The translations under genes and the position numbers were made by a program. The notes beneath the pieces were generated by a model. That model was not told the origin of the DNA. It searched no databases and saw only the letters and a list, made by a program, of their open reading frames with translations. Below, piece after piece: positions 8,727 through 17,613 of a DNA stretch of 64,000 nucleotides. This stretch comes from Sphingosinicella sp. YJ22 (lineage in GTDB: Bacteria > Pseudomonadota > Alphaproteobacteria > Sphingomonadales > Sphingomonadaceae): positions 62,001 through 126,000 of the forward strand of contig NZ_JAANPA010000002.1 of the NCBI RefSeq assembly GCF_011320075.1. The letters run 5' to 3'. Position 1 is the first letter of the stretch; each line of letters opens with the position of its first letter.

Positions 8727-11405
8727 TCAGCGGGCGGGGTTGAGCCAGACGATGGGCAGTCCGGCGATCACAGGCTCGAGCCAAAAGCGGGGACCCCCGT
8801 CTCCCACGGGGAGCGCGGCCGTACGTGCTGCGACCATGTAGATGCCCTTGATCCGGCCGCCGGGCCAAGCACCCGGGCCGGCGGCTGCGGCGGCAATTTC
8901 GCGGAGCGACTTACCGAATGTTGCTGTCAGGCTTCCGACCCTGAATCCGTCGTCCGGGCCGCCGTCGAAGTGGAGAATCCACTCTCTGTGCTCACGCTCG
9001 GCGCGAAGGGGTACAGGTCGCCACGAATGTTTCCACAAGAGGTTCTGGGTGCCGTGTGTCCCGTCATCCGCCAGTTCCGGAGGAGCTTGGTCAACGTCCT
9101 CGTCGAGGCCGACTTCAACGCGCACATCCGTGCGCCCACCCCGTGTCCATGGCTGCCATAGTCGCTTTGATCCAGGGAGACTGTGCAGATAGCCATGCGA
9201 GGACCCAATCACGAGTCGCGTCCGTGCCCGGGTAGCGCCCACGAACAGAATCCGCGCCTCCTCATCCCAGTCCGTTCGCGACGCCTCTTCCGGCCTTCGA
9301 GGAAGCATCAGGTGGACCTCCTCGGCTTCGCGCCCCTTGGCGCCATGGATCGTCGTGAGAAGCGGCCCCGATCGAGCTCCCAGGTCGGTCTGCTGGACTT
9401 CAAGCGGAGGAGGCGAGGCAGCGAGACGATCAGCAAGTCGCCTGAGGTCCACGGCGCCAGTGCCGGCAGGCGCGATGCGCCGCAGTACGGCCCAGGCTGT
9501 ATCCCGCGACAGCAAGGGAGCTGGAGCTAGCTGCCGCCAGAGCGTTTCGAATTCGGTCCTGTCCAGCCGGTCGCCCCGGCAGGACACCAACAGCGCGCCG
9601 ATCCAAGGTTCGACAATTTCGGCCCTGCCGGTGAGGCGAATGCGGAAGCTGCGGCCTTCCGCCCAGTGACTCGCCGAGGCCGCGAGCATAGCTGATCGCG
9701 AGCGGAAGAGGACCAGAGCACTAGAGCTCGGAGGTGTGGTCTTTCCAACGCTGATTGCCGGCGTGGCCCCTGCTGCCAGTTCGATGGCCGAGCGCACCGC
9801 ATCGTAGCGGTCAGTCGGTGATGGGGCGTTGTCGGTGATCGCCAGGCGCATCGATCTGAACAGGTCAGCCAGATCGGCACTGCGCGTTCGGTGATCCGAA
9901 CGGAGGGCCACCCGACGGAAGGAAGGGGCAGCGGCCGCGAGCCTGTCTGACAGCGGCTGGCCGGGATCCGCGCTGCTGAAACCATAGATCGCTTGGGCCG
10001 GATCATAGAATACGGTCACGCCGCATTCAGCCGAAAGGCGGAAGATCAGGGCCGCAACGAGCCGGTTCCGGTCCCCAGACAGATCCTGAGCCTCGTCCAC
10101 TACCAGGTGCTGGATGCCAGCGACAAAATCGATGAGCTGGACATCGCCGGCTTCGAGCAGGTTCAGTGTTTCGGCGATCCCACCGTCGTAGCCTGCAGGC
10201 GTAGGCATGTCGGGATCGGCGAACCCCTGCCGAAGACGCCATGCGAGTGAGTCTATGGTAATAATACGGATGTCGCGCGCATCCGCCGGCTCGCGCAGTA
10301 GTCCTGCAATCCGCGAGCGTATCTCGGCTACTGCAACGCGAGTGAAACTGATCATCCAGATCCGGCTCGGTGGAGTGCCCCCGTCCACGAGTGCGCTGAC
10401 CCGTCGGCAGGCCGTCCAGGTCTTTCCACATCCCGGAGGAGCCTCAACGAGCAGTCGCGCCGGAGCAGCCGCGTGGATGACCGCATCCTGATCAGCATCC
10501 CGAACGGATGAACCCTCGCTCGAACCTGCCAATCCTGCCCATGCCGCAATCGCCGATGCGGCGTCGGACGGGAGCTGCCAGCGCAGAAGGCTATCGTCTT
10601 CGGGCGCCCCTACCAAGGCCAGTGCGCGTAGAAGTTGGGGCGGCAGGGGTCGCGGGAGCGACCAGTCCGCCACCAGCTCTAGACCCCAGAGGTCCAAGGC
10701 GATCCAGCGGGCGATTTCCGGCGCGCTGATAGCTCGGGCGACCTCTTCCGGATGAAGGACGAAAATCGCCTCCCGACCATCCTCAAGGAGACCGAAGGCA
10801 CCGCCAGCATCGTCGAGCCGCCCCCATATCCCGTCCGGGGGTATATTTGCCGGCTCGCCCTTGACCCTCGCAGCGTCCAGGAGAAGCTGGGTGGCCTGGG
10901 ACAGATCGGTTTGGGTCGGCAGGCCCAAAGCGGAAAGCGCGCTGCGCCACCGTGGCGGGCCGAGAAATTCCTCCAACGGGCGAGCGCTGCTGAGATCGGC
11001 AGCGGGCCGGACGATGGACGAGGGAGCAGAAGCGGAAGGGGTATCGACTGCGGACTCAGAGCCGCCGAGTAAAACAGCCGAGTTCCCTCCGATCTGGACG
11101 CATTGCTCAGGACAGGTGAGGGCAATATCGCCGTCGTTAGTCGCTATCGTGGCCAGATCGCCCGCAGCCTCAAGAACAGCGAGCGTTGCAGAAGCCCGTG
11201 CACGCGCCGCCGAGGCTGGAAATCCGAGGAAAACAGCATCTGCCTCAGCTCGTCCCAGAAGCGCATCGCGTTCGATCGCTCCTGCAGACATGACGGCAGT
11301 TCGGAGCAGGCGAGCCATCTCGGCGAAGCTCAGCCCATCGTCCGTTTCCGAAATGACACCAGCTTCGAGCGCAGCTTCCGACTCAGTCAGCGCTCTCAGT
11401 TCCAT
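8727..11405 (-). CDS. UvrD/Rep-like superfamily 1 helicase, first gene of left arm
   Basis: An 892-residue protein when started at the ATG at 11405, which has GGGCGGGGG just upstream; the longer open frame would run into the divergent gene. The first 300 residues match no domain I know. Then come Walker A EAPPGCGKTWTA (near 320), motif II VVDEAQDLSG (near 436), motif V TTIHGAKGREAEEVHL (near 682) and motif VI LFVGATRARTRLVIG, all typical of UvrD/Rep/PcrA helicases. Classic DISARM has no such subunit. It shares the short control region with the right arm and should unwind or translocate on DNA for the system; the exact role is unknown. Confidence 0.8.
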   Translation of the reverse strand: MELRALTESEAALEAGVISETDDGLSFAEMARLLRTAVMSAGAIERDALLGRAEADAVFLGFPASAARARASATLAVLEAAGDLATIATNDGDIALTCPEQCVQIGGNSAVLLGGSESAVDTPSASAPSSIVRPAADLSSARPLEEFLGPPRWRSALSALGLPTQTDLSQATQLLLDAARVKGEPANIPPDGIWGRLDDAGGAFGLLEDGREAIFVLHPEEVARAISAPEIARWIALDLWGLELVADWSLPRPLPPQLLRALALVGAPEDDSLLRWQLPSDAASAIAAWAGLAGSSEGSSVRDADQDAVIHAAAPARLLVEAPPGCGKTWTACRRVSALVDGGTPPSRIWMISFTRVAVAEIRSRIAGLLREPADARDIRIITIDSLAWRLRQGFADPDMPTPAGYDGGIAETLNLLEAGDVQLIDFVAGIQHLVVDEAQDLSGDRNRLVAALIFRLSAECGVTVFYDPAQAIYGFSSADPGQPLSDRLAAAAPSFRRVALRSDHRTRSADLADLFRSMRLAITDNAPSPTDRYDAVRSAIELAAGATPAISVGKTTPPSSSALVLFRSRSAMLAASASHWAEGRSFRIRLTGRAEIVEPWIGALLVSCRGDRLDRTEFETLWRQLAPAPLLSRDTAWAVLRRIAPAGTGAVDLRRLADRLAASPPPLEVQQTDLGARSGPLLTTIHGAKGREAEEVHLMLPRRPEEASRTDWDEEARILFVGATRARTRLVIGSSHGYLHSLPGSKRLWQPWTRGGRTDVRVEVGLDEDVDQAPPELADDGTHGTQNLLWKHSWRPVPLRAEREHREWILHFDGGPDDGFRVGSLTATFGKSLREIAAAAAGPGAWPGGRIKGIYMVAARTAALPVGDGGPRFWLEPVIAGLPIVWLNPAR

Positions 11406-11497
11406 GCACCCCCGCCCACTATTGTTTGCCGCCCGCAGCCAGCCTAGGCTCGGCCGACGATGCTCGTCAAATGGCGTGATCGGGGGAAAAACGGGGG
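11406..11497. promoter_or_regulatory. Divergent control region of the DISARM-like array
   Basis: Only 92 bp separate the start of the left-arm helicase (11405, minus) from the start of the right-arm protein (11498, plus). Both operons must be driven from here. G-rich runs just before each start (GGGCGGGGG on the minus strand, CGGGGGAAAAACGGGGG on the plus strand) serve as ribosome binding sites. I could not pick clear -35/-10 boxes by eye. A shared promoter region would keep the six array proteins in step. Confidence 0.55.
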
Positions 11498-14400
11498 ATG
11501 TACAGCGCGTTGGCGGACGTGGGGCATGAGCAGGAGACGCCAACACCACCGCGTGCACGCGATCTCGCGGGCTTCCACGCGCTCGTGGCAGAGCGGCTTG
11601 CAAAACTTCGGAACGAGCGCGGCGACTTGCCTGTTTACGGGTTGGAGCACGGACTTTCCCGACAGGAAGTCGGCTGGCTGAACCAGCTGATTGGAACGGA
11701 GATCCGGGATGGTGGCGTGGGGACGAACTTTCGCCGCGTCTGCCTCACGCTTGTCGCGGCGCTCTCGGAGATAGGCTACGACTATCGGGGTACCGGGACG
11801 GACTTCTGGCCAAAGCTGGAGCCTGTGTTTGGAGCCGCGATCCGCGACCGCGAGCGTGAGGCCGTTTCACAGCTCTTCGATTTGGCTCATCGCCACTACG
11901 GTATTCGCCAGCCGGTGGACAGCTCGTGGAACCGCGCGTTCCGCCACATTGCCTGGCCGATTGCCAACGCGATCGCGCCACGGGAAATCCATCGGGCCTT
12001 GGCCAAGGCCCTGCGCGAGTCATACCGAATAGCGGGTGATATCGCCGATGAGGATGCGCTTGTGGAACGCCTCAGGGCTATCGCCGGACGTGCCGGGTCG
12101 CCCCGGCTTGTGCAGTGGCTTGATGACCGCGACCTCGCCGCAGCGGTGGCTTGGCGGCTTCTTGGCGAGCCAGATCCCAAGTCCCGCATTTCCACCGACA
12201 CCTTGCAGCGCATCTTTGGCGATCTTTCATCCGATGCCGTAGCCAAGCGGGCCGTCGCCCGAGCGACCGAGCTCCATCGGCAACGCGCACAGACGGCAGC
12301 CCGCCCGAAGCCGTTGGGTCGTGCAAGACTGCTCCTAGTGGACGACGCTGCAGATGGACTAGCGCTGTTCGCGGAATTGCCCTGGTTGGCCGCCGAAGTC
12401 CGGCAGACGCTCAGTACCACGGTAGCTCGGAGCGGAAGCTACCCACGACTTTGGGGAGCGACTGCACCAATCGATCCGGACCGCCTTTTTTCCGGGCTGC
12501 CCATCCCATTGGCTGGGATTGACCTTTGCCACGTCATCGACGCCACGCCCCCGTTCATTGCCGTCAATCCCGGGCCTGGGGCCGATCTGGCGGAACAGCT
12601 CGCCGAGATGGGACCGGCACTCACACTGCCTGTTATCCTGACGCCGAGTGGGTCCGAAGGCCGACACGCCGAAGTCTCGGGACGATCCGTCCCGGAAGGT
12701 TCGTTCCGTCTTCTTGTTCGCGGCGGTACTGAACCACCGGCTGAGGTTCAGCTCCTGGGCATGGTCGGAGGCCTACATTGCTTCGAGATCGGTGAGACAA
12801 CGGGCGCTATCACTGCCTGGCTGAATTCGCTTGGCCTCGCGCGCACCGGCGCGATCGGGGTGGAATTCGGTGGAGCCGCAGCGCTTGGCCACACACTGCA
12901 GGGGCCGGTTTTTGCGGCAGGCCAGCCGCTACTCCTGAGGTTGACCGGGAGGCAATCGGACCAAACCGCTGTCGTAACCGCGAGAGGCCATCAGCCGGTG
13001 ACGCTTCCGCCCGGTGGGCTGCTTTCAATTCGTGGGGCCTCCCCGGGCGAACATAATCTTACGGTAAGTGTTGGCGGCGAGCAGCTCCGGGTCGGGTTTA
13101 CCGTCGTTGCTGCCGAGCCGGTCAGTGCCGTGCTGACCGTCTCCACCGATCCTGTAGCTCCCGTCGCGGATGACCTGCGTGATGGACGCCTTACCATCCA
13201 TCTTCGATCAGCCATTCCGCTGCGCGGTGCCGACATAGTTATCGCGGTCACTGCCGGCGACAACGTCGCGAGCGTCGCAGATCAGGTTGACGAATGGCCC
13301 CAATCCTTTCCCCCCCACTCACCACTCATGCAGTCTCTGACCGATGCACTGCGGCAGTCAGCTATCAGCCGGGGACGGAGGCTGGAACTCCACGTGTCCG
13401 TGGGTGGGACTTGGACGTGGAGCCAAGCGCTGGATTGGGAGATGCGGGAGTGCGAATGGGAGTTCGTGGACGGAGAGTGGCACGTCCTGACCGAAGAGCT
13501 GGAGTTGCCCGTTCTCGCGATTTCCGGATCCGCACCACTCGAACCTGACTATGAAGCTGTCGCAACGGATTCGTCTCCACTGCTGAGGGTTCCCCTGCTG
13601 GAAGGCACACCGCTGTTCCGAGAGGCGTTGTGCACCGCCCCTCGCCGGGTCAGGCCGGGCGGCTTCACCATCGCTCTTCCCGAACGGTTGCTGCGCGAAC
13701 CTGTGTCGCGGGGAAAGGCCGCAGGGTTCCTGCCATGCCTTGAGGCATGGCTTGCTTGGGCATCGGCTCGGCCGGAACATCTCGTAGCCGATGCAGCCCG
13801 GCGACAGGTCGCAGCTAAAGCTGAGTCGCTCGTCGTGACGCAGCTGTGCGGGGAAGCCTGGGCGCGTGCGGAGCAGGCCGGCGGCCCGCTTGGAGCAACG
13901 GCGTGGTCCACCCTTGCACAGATCGCCATTTCGCGGGGCCTCGCCGCAGGTGGAATGTTGCCGGAAATCCCCGCTGGCGAGGAAGCACGAATCCACTCGC
14001 TGCTCGCCCGAGCGTTCGAGACGGCGGTTCCCTTGCTTTGGAGTGACGGCTGCACGCCCGATCCGGACCAGCTGGCCTGTGACCTCGACATGGCTGTTAT
14101 CGATGCGTGGGAAAAGCTCGCGAATCTGCGCAAGGCAGAAGGTCGATCATCAATCGAAGACCCGGATACCAGCGGTGACGCGGAGCACTGGAAAGCCGCT
14201 GTTGCTGAGGCACGGGAGCGGCATGCGGCCGCGAAGCTTGCCCGTTTTCTTCTACCTAGCTCGCGCGCGCAGCTCCTTATGCGAGCGGATTATCGCCTTC
14301 TCGCGGAAAACGACATCGTAGCCCTGCTAATGGACACGCACGTCGACCTGAACCTCCGGCCACCGGCTTGGGTCGGGCCAGATGAAATAGACACAGCTTT

Positions 14401-14551
14401 CAGAATCTGGACAGAGCCGCGAGCCGTGCTGGCGCGAGGAGACTGGCAGGACAATGCACTCCGACTTCTCATCGACCGGCAGTCGTCGCGGGCAGCTCGC
14501 TATGCTGCGCTCCGATATCGCGCGGCCAGAGGGATGGAGCCGCAGCCGTGA
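11498..14551 (+). CDS. Large protein of unknown function, first gene of right arm
   Basis: A 1017-residue protein I do not recognise. The N-terminal 250 residues are helical and charged (VAERLAKLRNERGDLPVYGLEHGL, read in pieces; FRHIAWPIANAIAPREIH). The middle, about 400-640, is rich in valine, threonine and glycine with short beta-like repeats (LLSIRGASPGEHNLTV, GFTVVAAEPVSAVLTV), suggesting one or more beta-sandwich domains. The C-terminal third is helical again. I see no Walker motif, nuclease signature or membrane segment. It overlaps the SNF2 helicase by GTGA, so the two are translationally coupled. It could be a DNA- or partner-binding scaffold, by analogy to DrmE or Dpd subunits of unknown function; that is a guess. 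Confidence 0.75.
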   Translation: MYSALADVGHEQETPTPPRARDLAGFHALVAERLAKLRNERGDLPVYGLEHGLSRQEVGWLNQLIGTEIRDGGVGTNFRRVCLTLVAALSEIGYDYRGTGTDFWPKLEPVFGAAIRDREREAVSQLFDLAHRHYGIRQPVDSSWNRAFRHIAWPIANAIAPREIHRALAKALRESYRIAGDIADEDALVERLRAIAGRAGSPRLVQWLDDRDLAAAVAWRLLGEPDPKSRISTDTLQRIFGDLSSDAVAKRAVARATELHRQRAQTAARPKPLGRARLLLVDDAADGLALFAELPWLAAEVRQTLSTTVARSGSYPRLWGATAPIDPDRLFSGLPIPLAGIDLCHVIDATPPFIAVNPGPGADLAEQLAEMGPALTLPVILTPSGSEGRHAEVSGRSVPEGSFRLLVRGGTEPPAEVQLLGMVGGLHCFEIGETTGAITAWLNSLGLARTGAIGVEFGGAAALGHTLQGPVFAAGQPLLLRLTGRQSDQTAVVTARGHQPVTLPPGGLLSIRGASPGEHNLTVSVGGEQLRVGFTVVAAEPVSAVLTVSTDPVAPVADDLRDGRLTIHLRSAIPLRGADIVIAVTAGDNVASVADQVDEWPQSFPPHSPLMQSLTDALRQSAISRGRRLELHVSVGGTWTWSQALDWEMRECEWEFVDGEWHVLTEELELPVLAISGSAPLEPDYEAVATDSSPLLRVPLLEGTPLFREALCTAPRRVRPGGFTIALPERLLREPVSRGKAAGFLPCLEAWLAWASARPEHLVADAARRQVAAKAESLVVTQLCGEAWARAEQAGGPLGATAWSTLAQIAISRGLAAGGMLPEIPAGEEARIHSLLARAFETAVPLLWSDGCTPDPDQLACDLDMAVIDAWEKLANLRKAEGRSSIEDPDTSGDAEHWKAAVAEARERHAAAKLARFLLPSSRAQLLMRADYRLLAENDIVALLMDTHVDLNLRPPAWVGPDEIDTAFRIWTEPRAVLARGDWQDNALRLLIDRQSSRAARYAALRYRAARGMEPQP

Positions 14552-17487
14552 TTTCCGGAGGCGGAGACCCCTATTACGCTCTCACCCTCGGAGCGCAGGC
14601 GATGCGTCGACGGGTCGAGGCGGCTGGATTGGCTATCGGAGGCGCGCTGGGCGTTGCCGCTGAGCCCTATCCCCACCAAGTCGCTGCAGTCCGCAGGGTG
14701 CTGACCGACACTCAGGTCCGCCATCTTCTTGCTGACGAGGTGGGACTCGGGAAGACCGTCCAGGCGCTCATGATCCTCAATGCCCTGCGCTGGCAGAACC
14801 CCGCCCACAAAGCCGTCATTCTCCTGCCTAACCGCCTGATCGATCAGTGGCGGCGGGAATGCTGGACGCGCGGCCACTGCAAGGTGTCCGTTTTCGGTGA
14901 AGATGCCCAAAGAGACGATGAGGCGTGGGTGCGGCTGGTCCGTCCACAGAGCATCCGATCCGGTGAGTTCCGGCTCCAGCCGGAGCGCTTCGACCTGCTG
15001 GTTGTCGACGAGCCGCAGCTGATACCAGCGGAGGTGATGGAAATCGTCGAGCGGACCGCCGGCGATTTCCGGCAATTCCTGCTCCTGTCGGCGACACCGG
15101 GGCTGGGCGACCCAGCCAAGCTGCGCCGCATCATGGCGATGCTGGAGCCGGATCGAGCCGCGATAGCGTCGGCCAAAGCGCATGATCTCCCTGCGCTGCT
15201 CGACGACATCGAGGCAAGCGCTGCAGAAGGCGAGCACGGTAATAGTATGCTGCCGGACACGGTCTGGCGGACCTTCAGCATCTCGCGCCGGATCCTCCGC
15301 TCAACCCGGGCTGAATGGGGGCGCTACCTGCCGCAACGTCGCTACGATCATGTTAGCGTAGGACCCTTGGCCTCTGAGCGGGAGCGCGTGACGCTCGGCA
15401 TGGACTGGGTGGGTAACGTCCGGCAACAGGGCGCGCGCACTGATACATGGCGGGCAGCTCAGGTCATTCATCGTGGAGCAGCCTCCACCCGCGCCTATGC
15501 GTCCGGACAGGCCGATGCCACTGGGTTACTCGCCAGGGCGGCTGCGGCGGGCGCGGGAGTGCCGGGTGATAGCCGGCTGGACGCTCTCCTCGATATCCTT
15601 TGCGGGATCTGGCACCAGGACGCAGACGAACAGGTGATCATTGTCGCCGGCGACAACCCGAGCATCGATTTCCTGAAGCCCCGGCTTGCGAGGTATTTCG
15701 GCGGCGACAGCCGATCGCTGCCAATGGCTGAGCTCCGTCGGGAGGGTGAGGCGTCCGACAGCGAGGAAGCTGACATCAGGGCCATGGACGCGCAACTCGC
15801 TGCGTTTGCCCGTGGCGAAGCGCGCGTGATGCTGCTCGGCGAATGGGTGCAGGCGGGGCTCAACCTTCACCACTTTGCGCGGAACATCATCTTCTACGCG
15901 ACGCCTTGGGACAGTGACGTCGTGGACCAGCTGATCGGTCGCCTTGACCGGTTGCGCCCCAACGGCCTGTGGCGTGGCGATCAAGGACGCCATTTCGGCC
16001 GGATTCGAGTCTGGACCATCAGTCAGGAGGGCACCGCCGAGGAGCGCGTCCTGGCCGGTCTGGAAGCGCTGGGAGTATTTGAGCGCCCTCTTCCGCCGCT
16101 GTCGCCCGAAGATGCGCTTACGATCGATGGTGAGTTGAAGGGACTTGCTTTCACAGGTGAGCGTGACCCGGTGCGCCGGTTGTCGGCCATGGCGGCAGGC
16201 TGGAACGGCACCGGCCTGCAGTCCCGGCTGTCCCGATTCTCGCCCTACAGTGCGGCTGCGGCACAGGCGCTGTACGACGGTCTCCAGACTAGTCCTATGC
16301 CTGGTCCGCTGGTGCGTAGCACTGTTGAGGCTGATACGTTCACGTCGGCGTCTGAGCGGGCCCTTCGCGGCTGGCTTACCTTGATAGAGCGTTCCGACAC
16401 GTTTGCCGTCGACCATCGGCGGGACCGGCTCGATCCGGACGTCAGATTCATGACGATCTGGTACCGGTCCAAGCCGGCCATGTTCGATCCGTTCCAGATC
16501 GCCGGAGTGGAAGGGAATAACTGGATGACCGGGCACGTCCCCTTCATCACAGCCCGTCGGCATCTCGCGCAGCCGCCACGGATGACGGTCAACACCGATG
16601 AGGGAGAGGAAGGTGGCCGTCCGCTGCGGTTTCTCGACCATGGCGACGAGGTCCATGACTCGCTTGTGGATGGATTTCTCTCCTACGCGGGCACCAACTG
16701 CAGTCCATCTCAGCCGCAACCGCTTCAGGTCGCTCTCGATCCGCGCCATCCCCTGCTCGCGACCTGCTCCGGCAAGGTGCTGGCGCTGGCTGCGGGTTGG
16801 TCAGACCCCGGCGAGCTCGCAATGCCCGCCTTCAACTCGGAGACCCTCGGGCGAATGGCAACAGCGCCCACCGAAGCCCAGAGAGCGGCGCTCGCGGGCG
16901 ATGTGCGCCGCGCTGCCGACTGGTGGCTTGCAGACCAGCGGTGGCTCCGGGACCATATTTCTGCGCGCAGCTATTACACCGCGCTGGTGCGCTCGGAGAA
17001 CGGCTGGACTCGTCTGCCGGACGAGATCGCCCGCCTTGCGTTCATGCCAGTACCCGATCTGCCAGATAGTCGCCCCGCACGGTTACGTGGCACCCCGCCG
17101 AGACTGGCACCTGCTGATGTGCAGGCCGCTTGCAGACGAGCACTGGGCTGTATTGTAGAGCAGGCCAACGGCGCTAGGGATGAAGCCCTTGGCGCCTTCC
17201 AGGAGGCCCTCGCATCTCGCATTCAGGTGGTGACCGTCGAAGGCGGAGACATCATCGCTGCGAAAGAAGCGGCACTTGAACGCCTGCGCTCGGAGCGGAC
17301 GTCGGTACAGGACTGGGCGCGGGAGGGGCAGATTGCGGCCGCAAAGCGAAGTCTCGAGATGGCACGTACGGCAGTCTCGCAGCGGCTGGCGTGGCTGGAA
17401 GCGATGCCCGAAAAGATCGCTGAAATGACTCCTAGGATCCTCGGCGTGGTTATCATGAGAGCGGCTCCATTTTCAGATGAATGCTGA
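14548..17487 (+). CDS. SNF2-family helicase (DrmD/DpdE-like) of the array
   Basis: A 979-residue protein starting at a GTG that overlaps the previous stop. Features: HQVAAVRRVL (Q-like motif), Walker A LLADEVGLGKTVQAL (63-70), a motif II reading VVDEPQLI near residue 154 rather than DEAH, SATPGLGDP, and motif VI VVDQLIGRLDRLRPNG near 464. This is the SNF2 layout. Class 1 DISARM carries an SNF2-like helicase, DrmD, and the 7-deazapurine Dpd system carries DpdE. By eye I cannot say which is closer. The C-terminal half after about 520 is unfamiliar and probably system specific. It is followed by a 126-bp gap before the methylase, so it closes the right arm. Confidence 0.8.
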   Translation: MISGGGDPYYALTLGAQAMRRRVEAAGLAIGGALGVAAEPYPHQVAAVRRVLTDTQVRHLLADEVGLGKTVQALMILNALRWQNPAHKAVILLPNRLIDQWRRECWTRGHCKVSVFGEDAQRDDEAWVRLVRPQSIRSGEFRLQPERFDLLVVDEPQLIPAEVMEIVERTAGDFRQFLLLSATPGLGDPAKLRRIMAMLEPDRAAIASAKAHDLPALLDDIEASAAEGEHGNSMLPDTVWRTFSISRRILRSTRAEWGRYLPQRRYDHVSVGPLASERERVTLGMDWVGNVRQQGARTDTWRAAQVIHRGAASTRAYASGQADATGLLARAAAAGAGVPGDSRLDALLDILCGIWHQDADEQVIIVAGDNPSIDFLKPRLARYFGGDSRSLPMAELRREGEASDSEEADIRAMDAQLAAFARGEARVMLLGEWVQAGLNLHHFARNIIFYATPWDSDVVDQLIGRLDRLRPNGLWRGDQGRHFGRIRVWTISQEGTAEERVLAGLEALGVFERPLPPLSPEDALTIDGELKGLAFTGERDPVRRLSAMAAGWNGTGLQSRLSRFSPYSAAAAQALYDGLQTSPMPGPLVRSTVEADTFTSASERALRGWLTLIERSDTFAVDHRRDRLDPDVRFMTIWYRSKPAMFDPFQIAGVEGNNWMTGHVPFITARRHLAQPPRMTVNTDEGEEGGRPLRFLDHGDEVHDSLVDGFLSYAGTNCSPSQPQPLQVALDPRHPLLATCSGKVLALAAGWSDPGELAMPAFNSETLGRMATAPTEAQRAALAGDVRRAADWWLADQRWLRDHISARSYYTALVRSENGWTRLPDEIARLAFMPVPDLPDSRPARLRGTPPRLAPADVQAACRRALGCIVEQANGARDEALGAFQEALASRIQVVTVEGGDIIAAKEAALERLRSERTSVQDWAREGQIAAAKRSLEMARTAVSQRLAWLEAMPEKIAEMTPRILGVVIMRAAPFSDEC

Positions 17488-17544
17488 CGGAAAGGTTCGA
17501 TCGGTCGCTGACTCCCCCACATCCGCCATTGCCGCCCATTAGCA

Positions 17545-17573
17545 TTGACGTACTAAGACTGTTCACTTTCTGT
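17545..17573 (+). promoter_or_regulatory. Possible promoter for the restriction-modification cassette
   Basis: The 126-bp gap 17488-17613 holds TTGACG at 17545-17550 and, 17 bp on, TTCTGT, a weak -10. Two GTTCA(A/C)TT copies lie next to it (17561 and 17572). Because the methylase downstream has an N-terminal HTH, these could be its own operator. Eye-level match only. Confidence 0.25.
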
Positions 17574-17613
17574 TCAACTTTTCCGGTTGACGCAGGGATT
17601 CTGAGGCGACTAA

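Noticed and set aside
2027-17487. A hidden drmC (phospholipase D) gene
   Set aside because: No HxKxxxxD pair was seen in any reading frame of the array that I examined.
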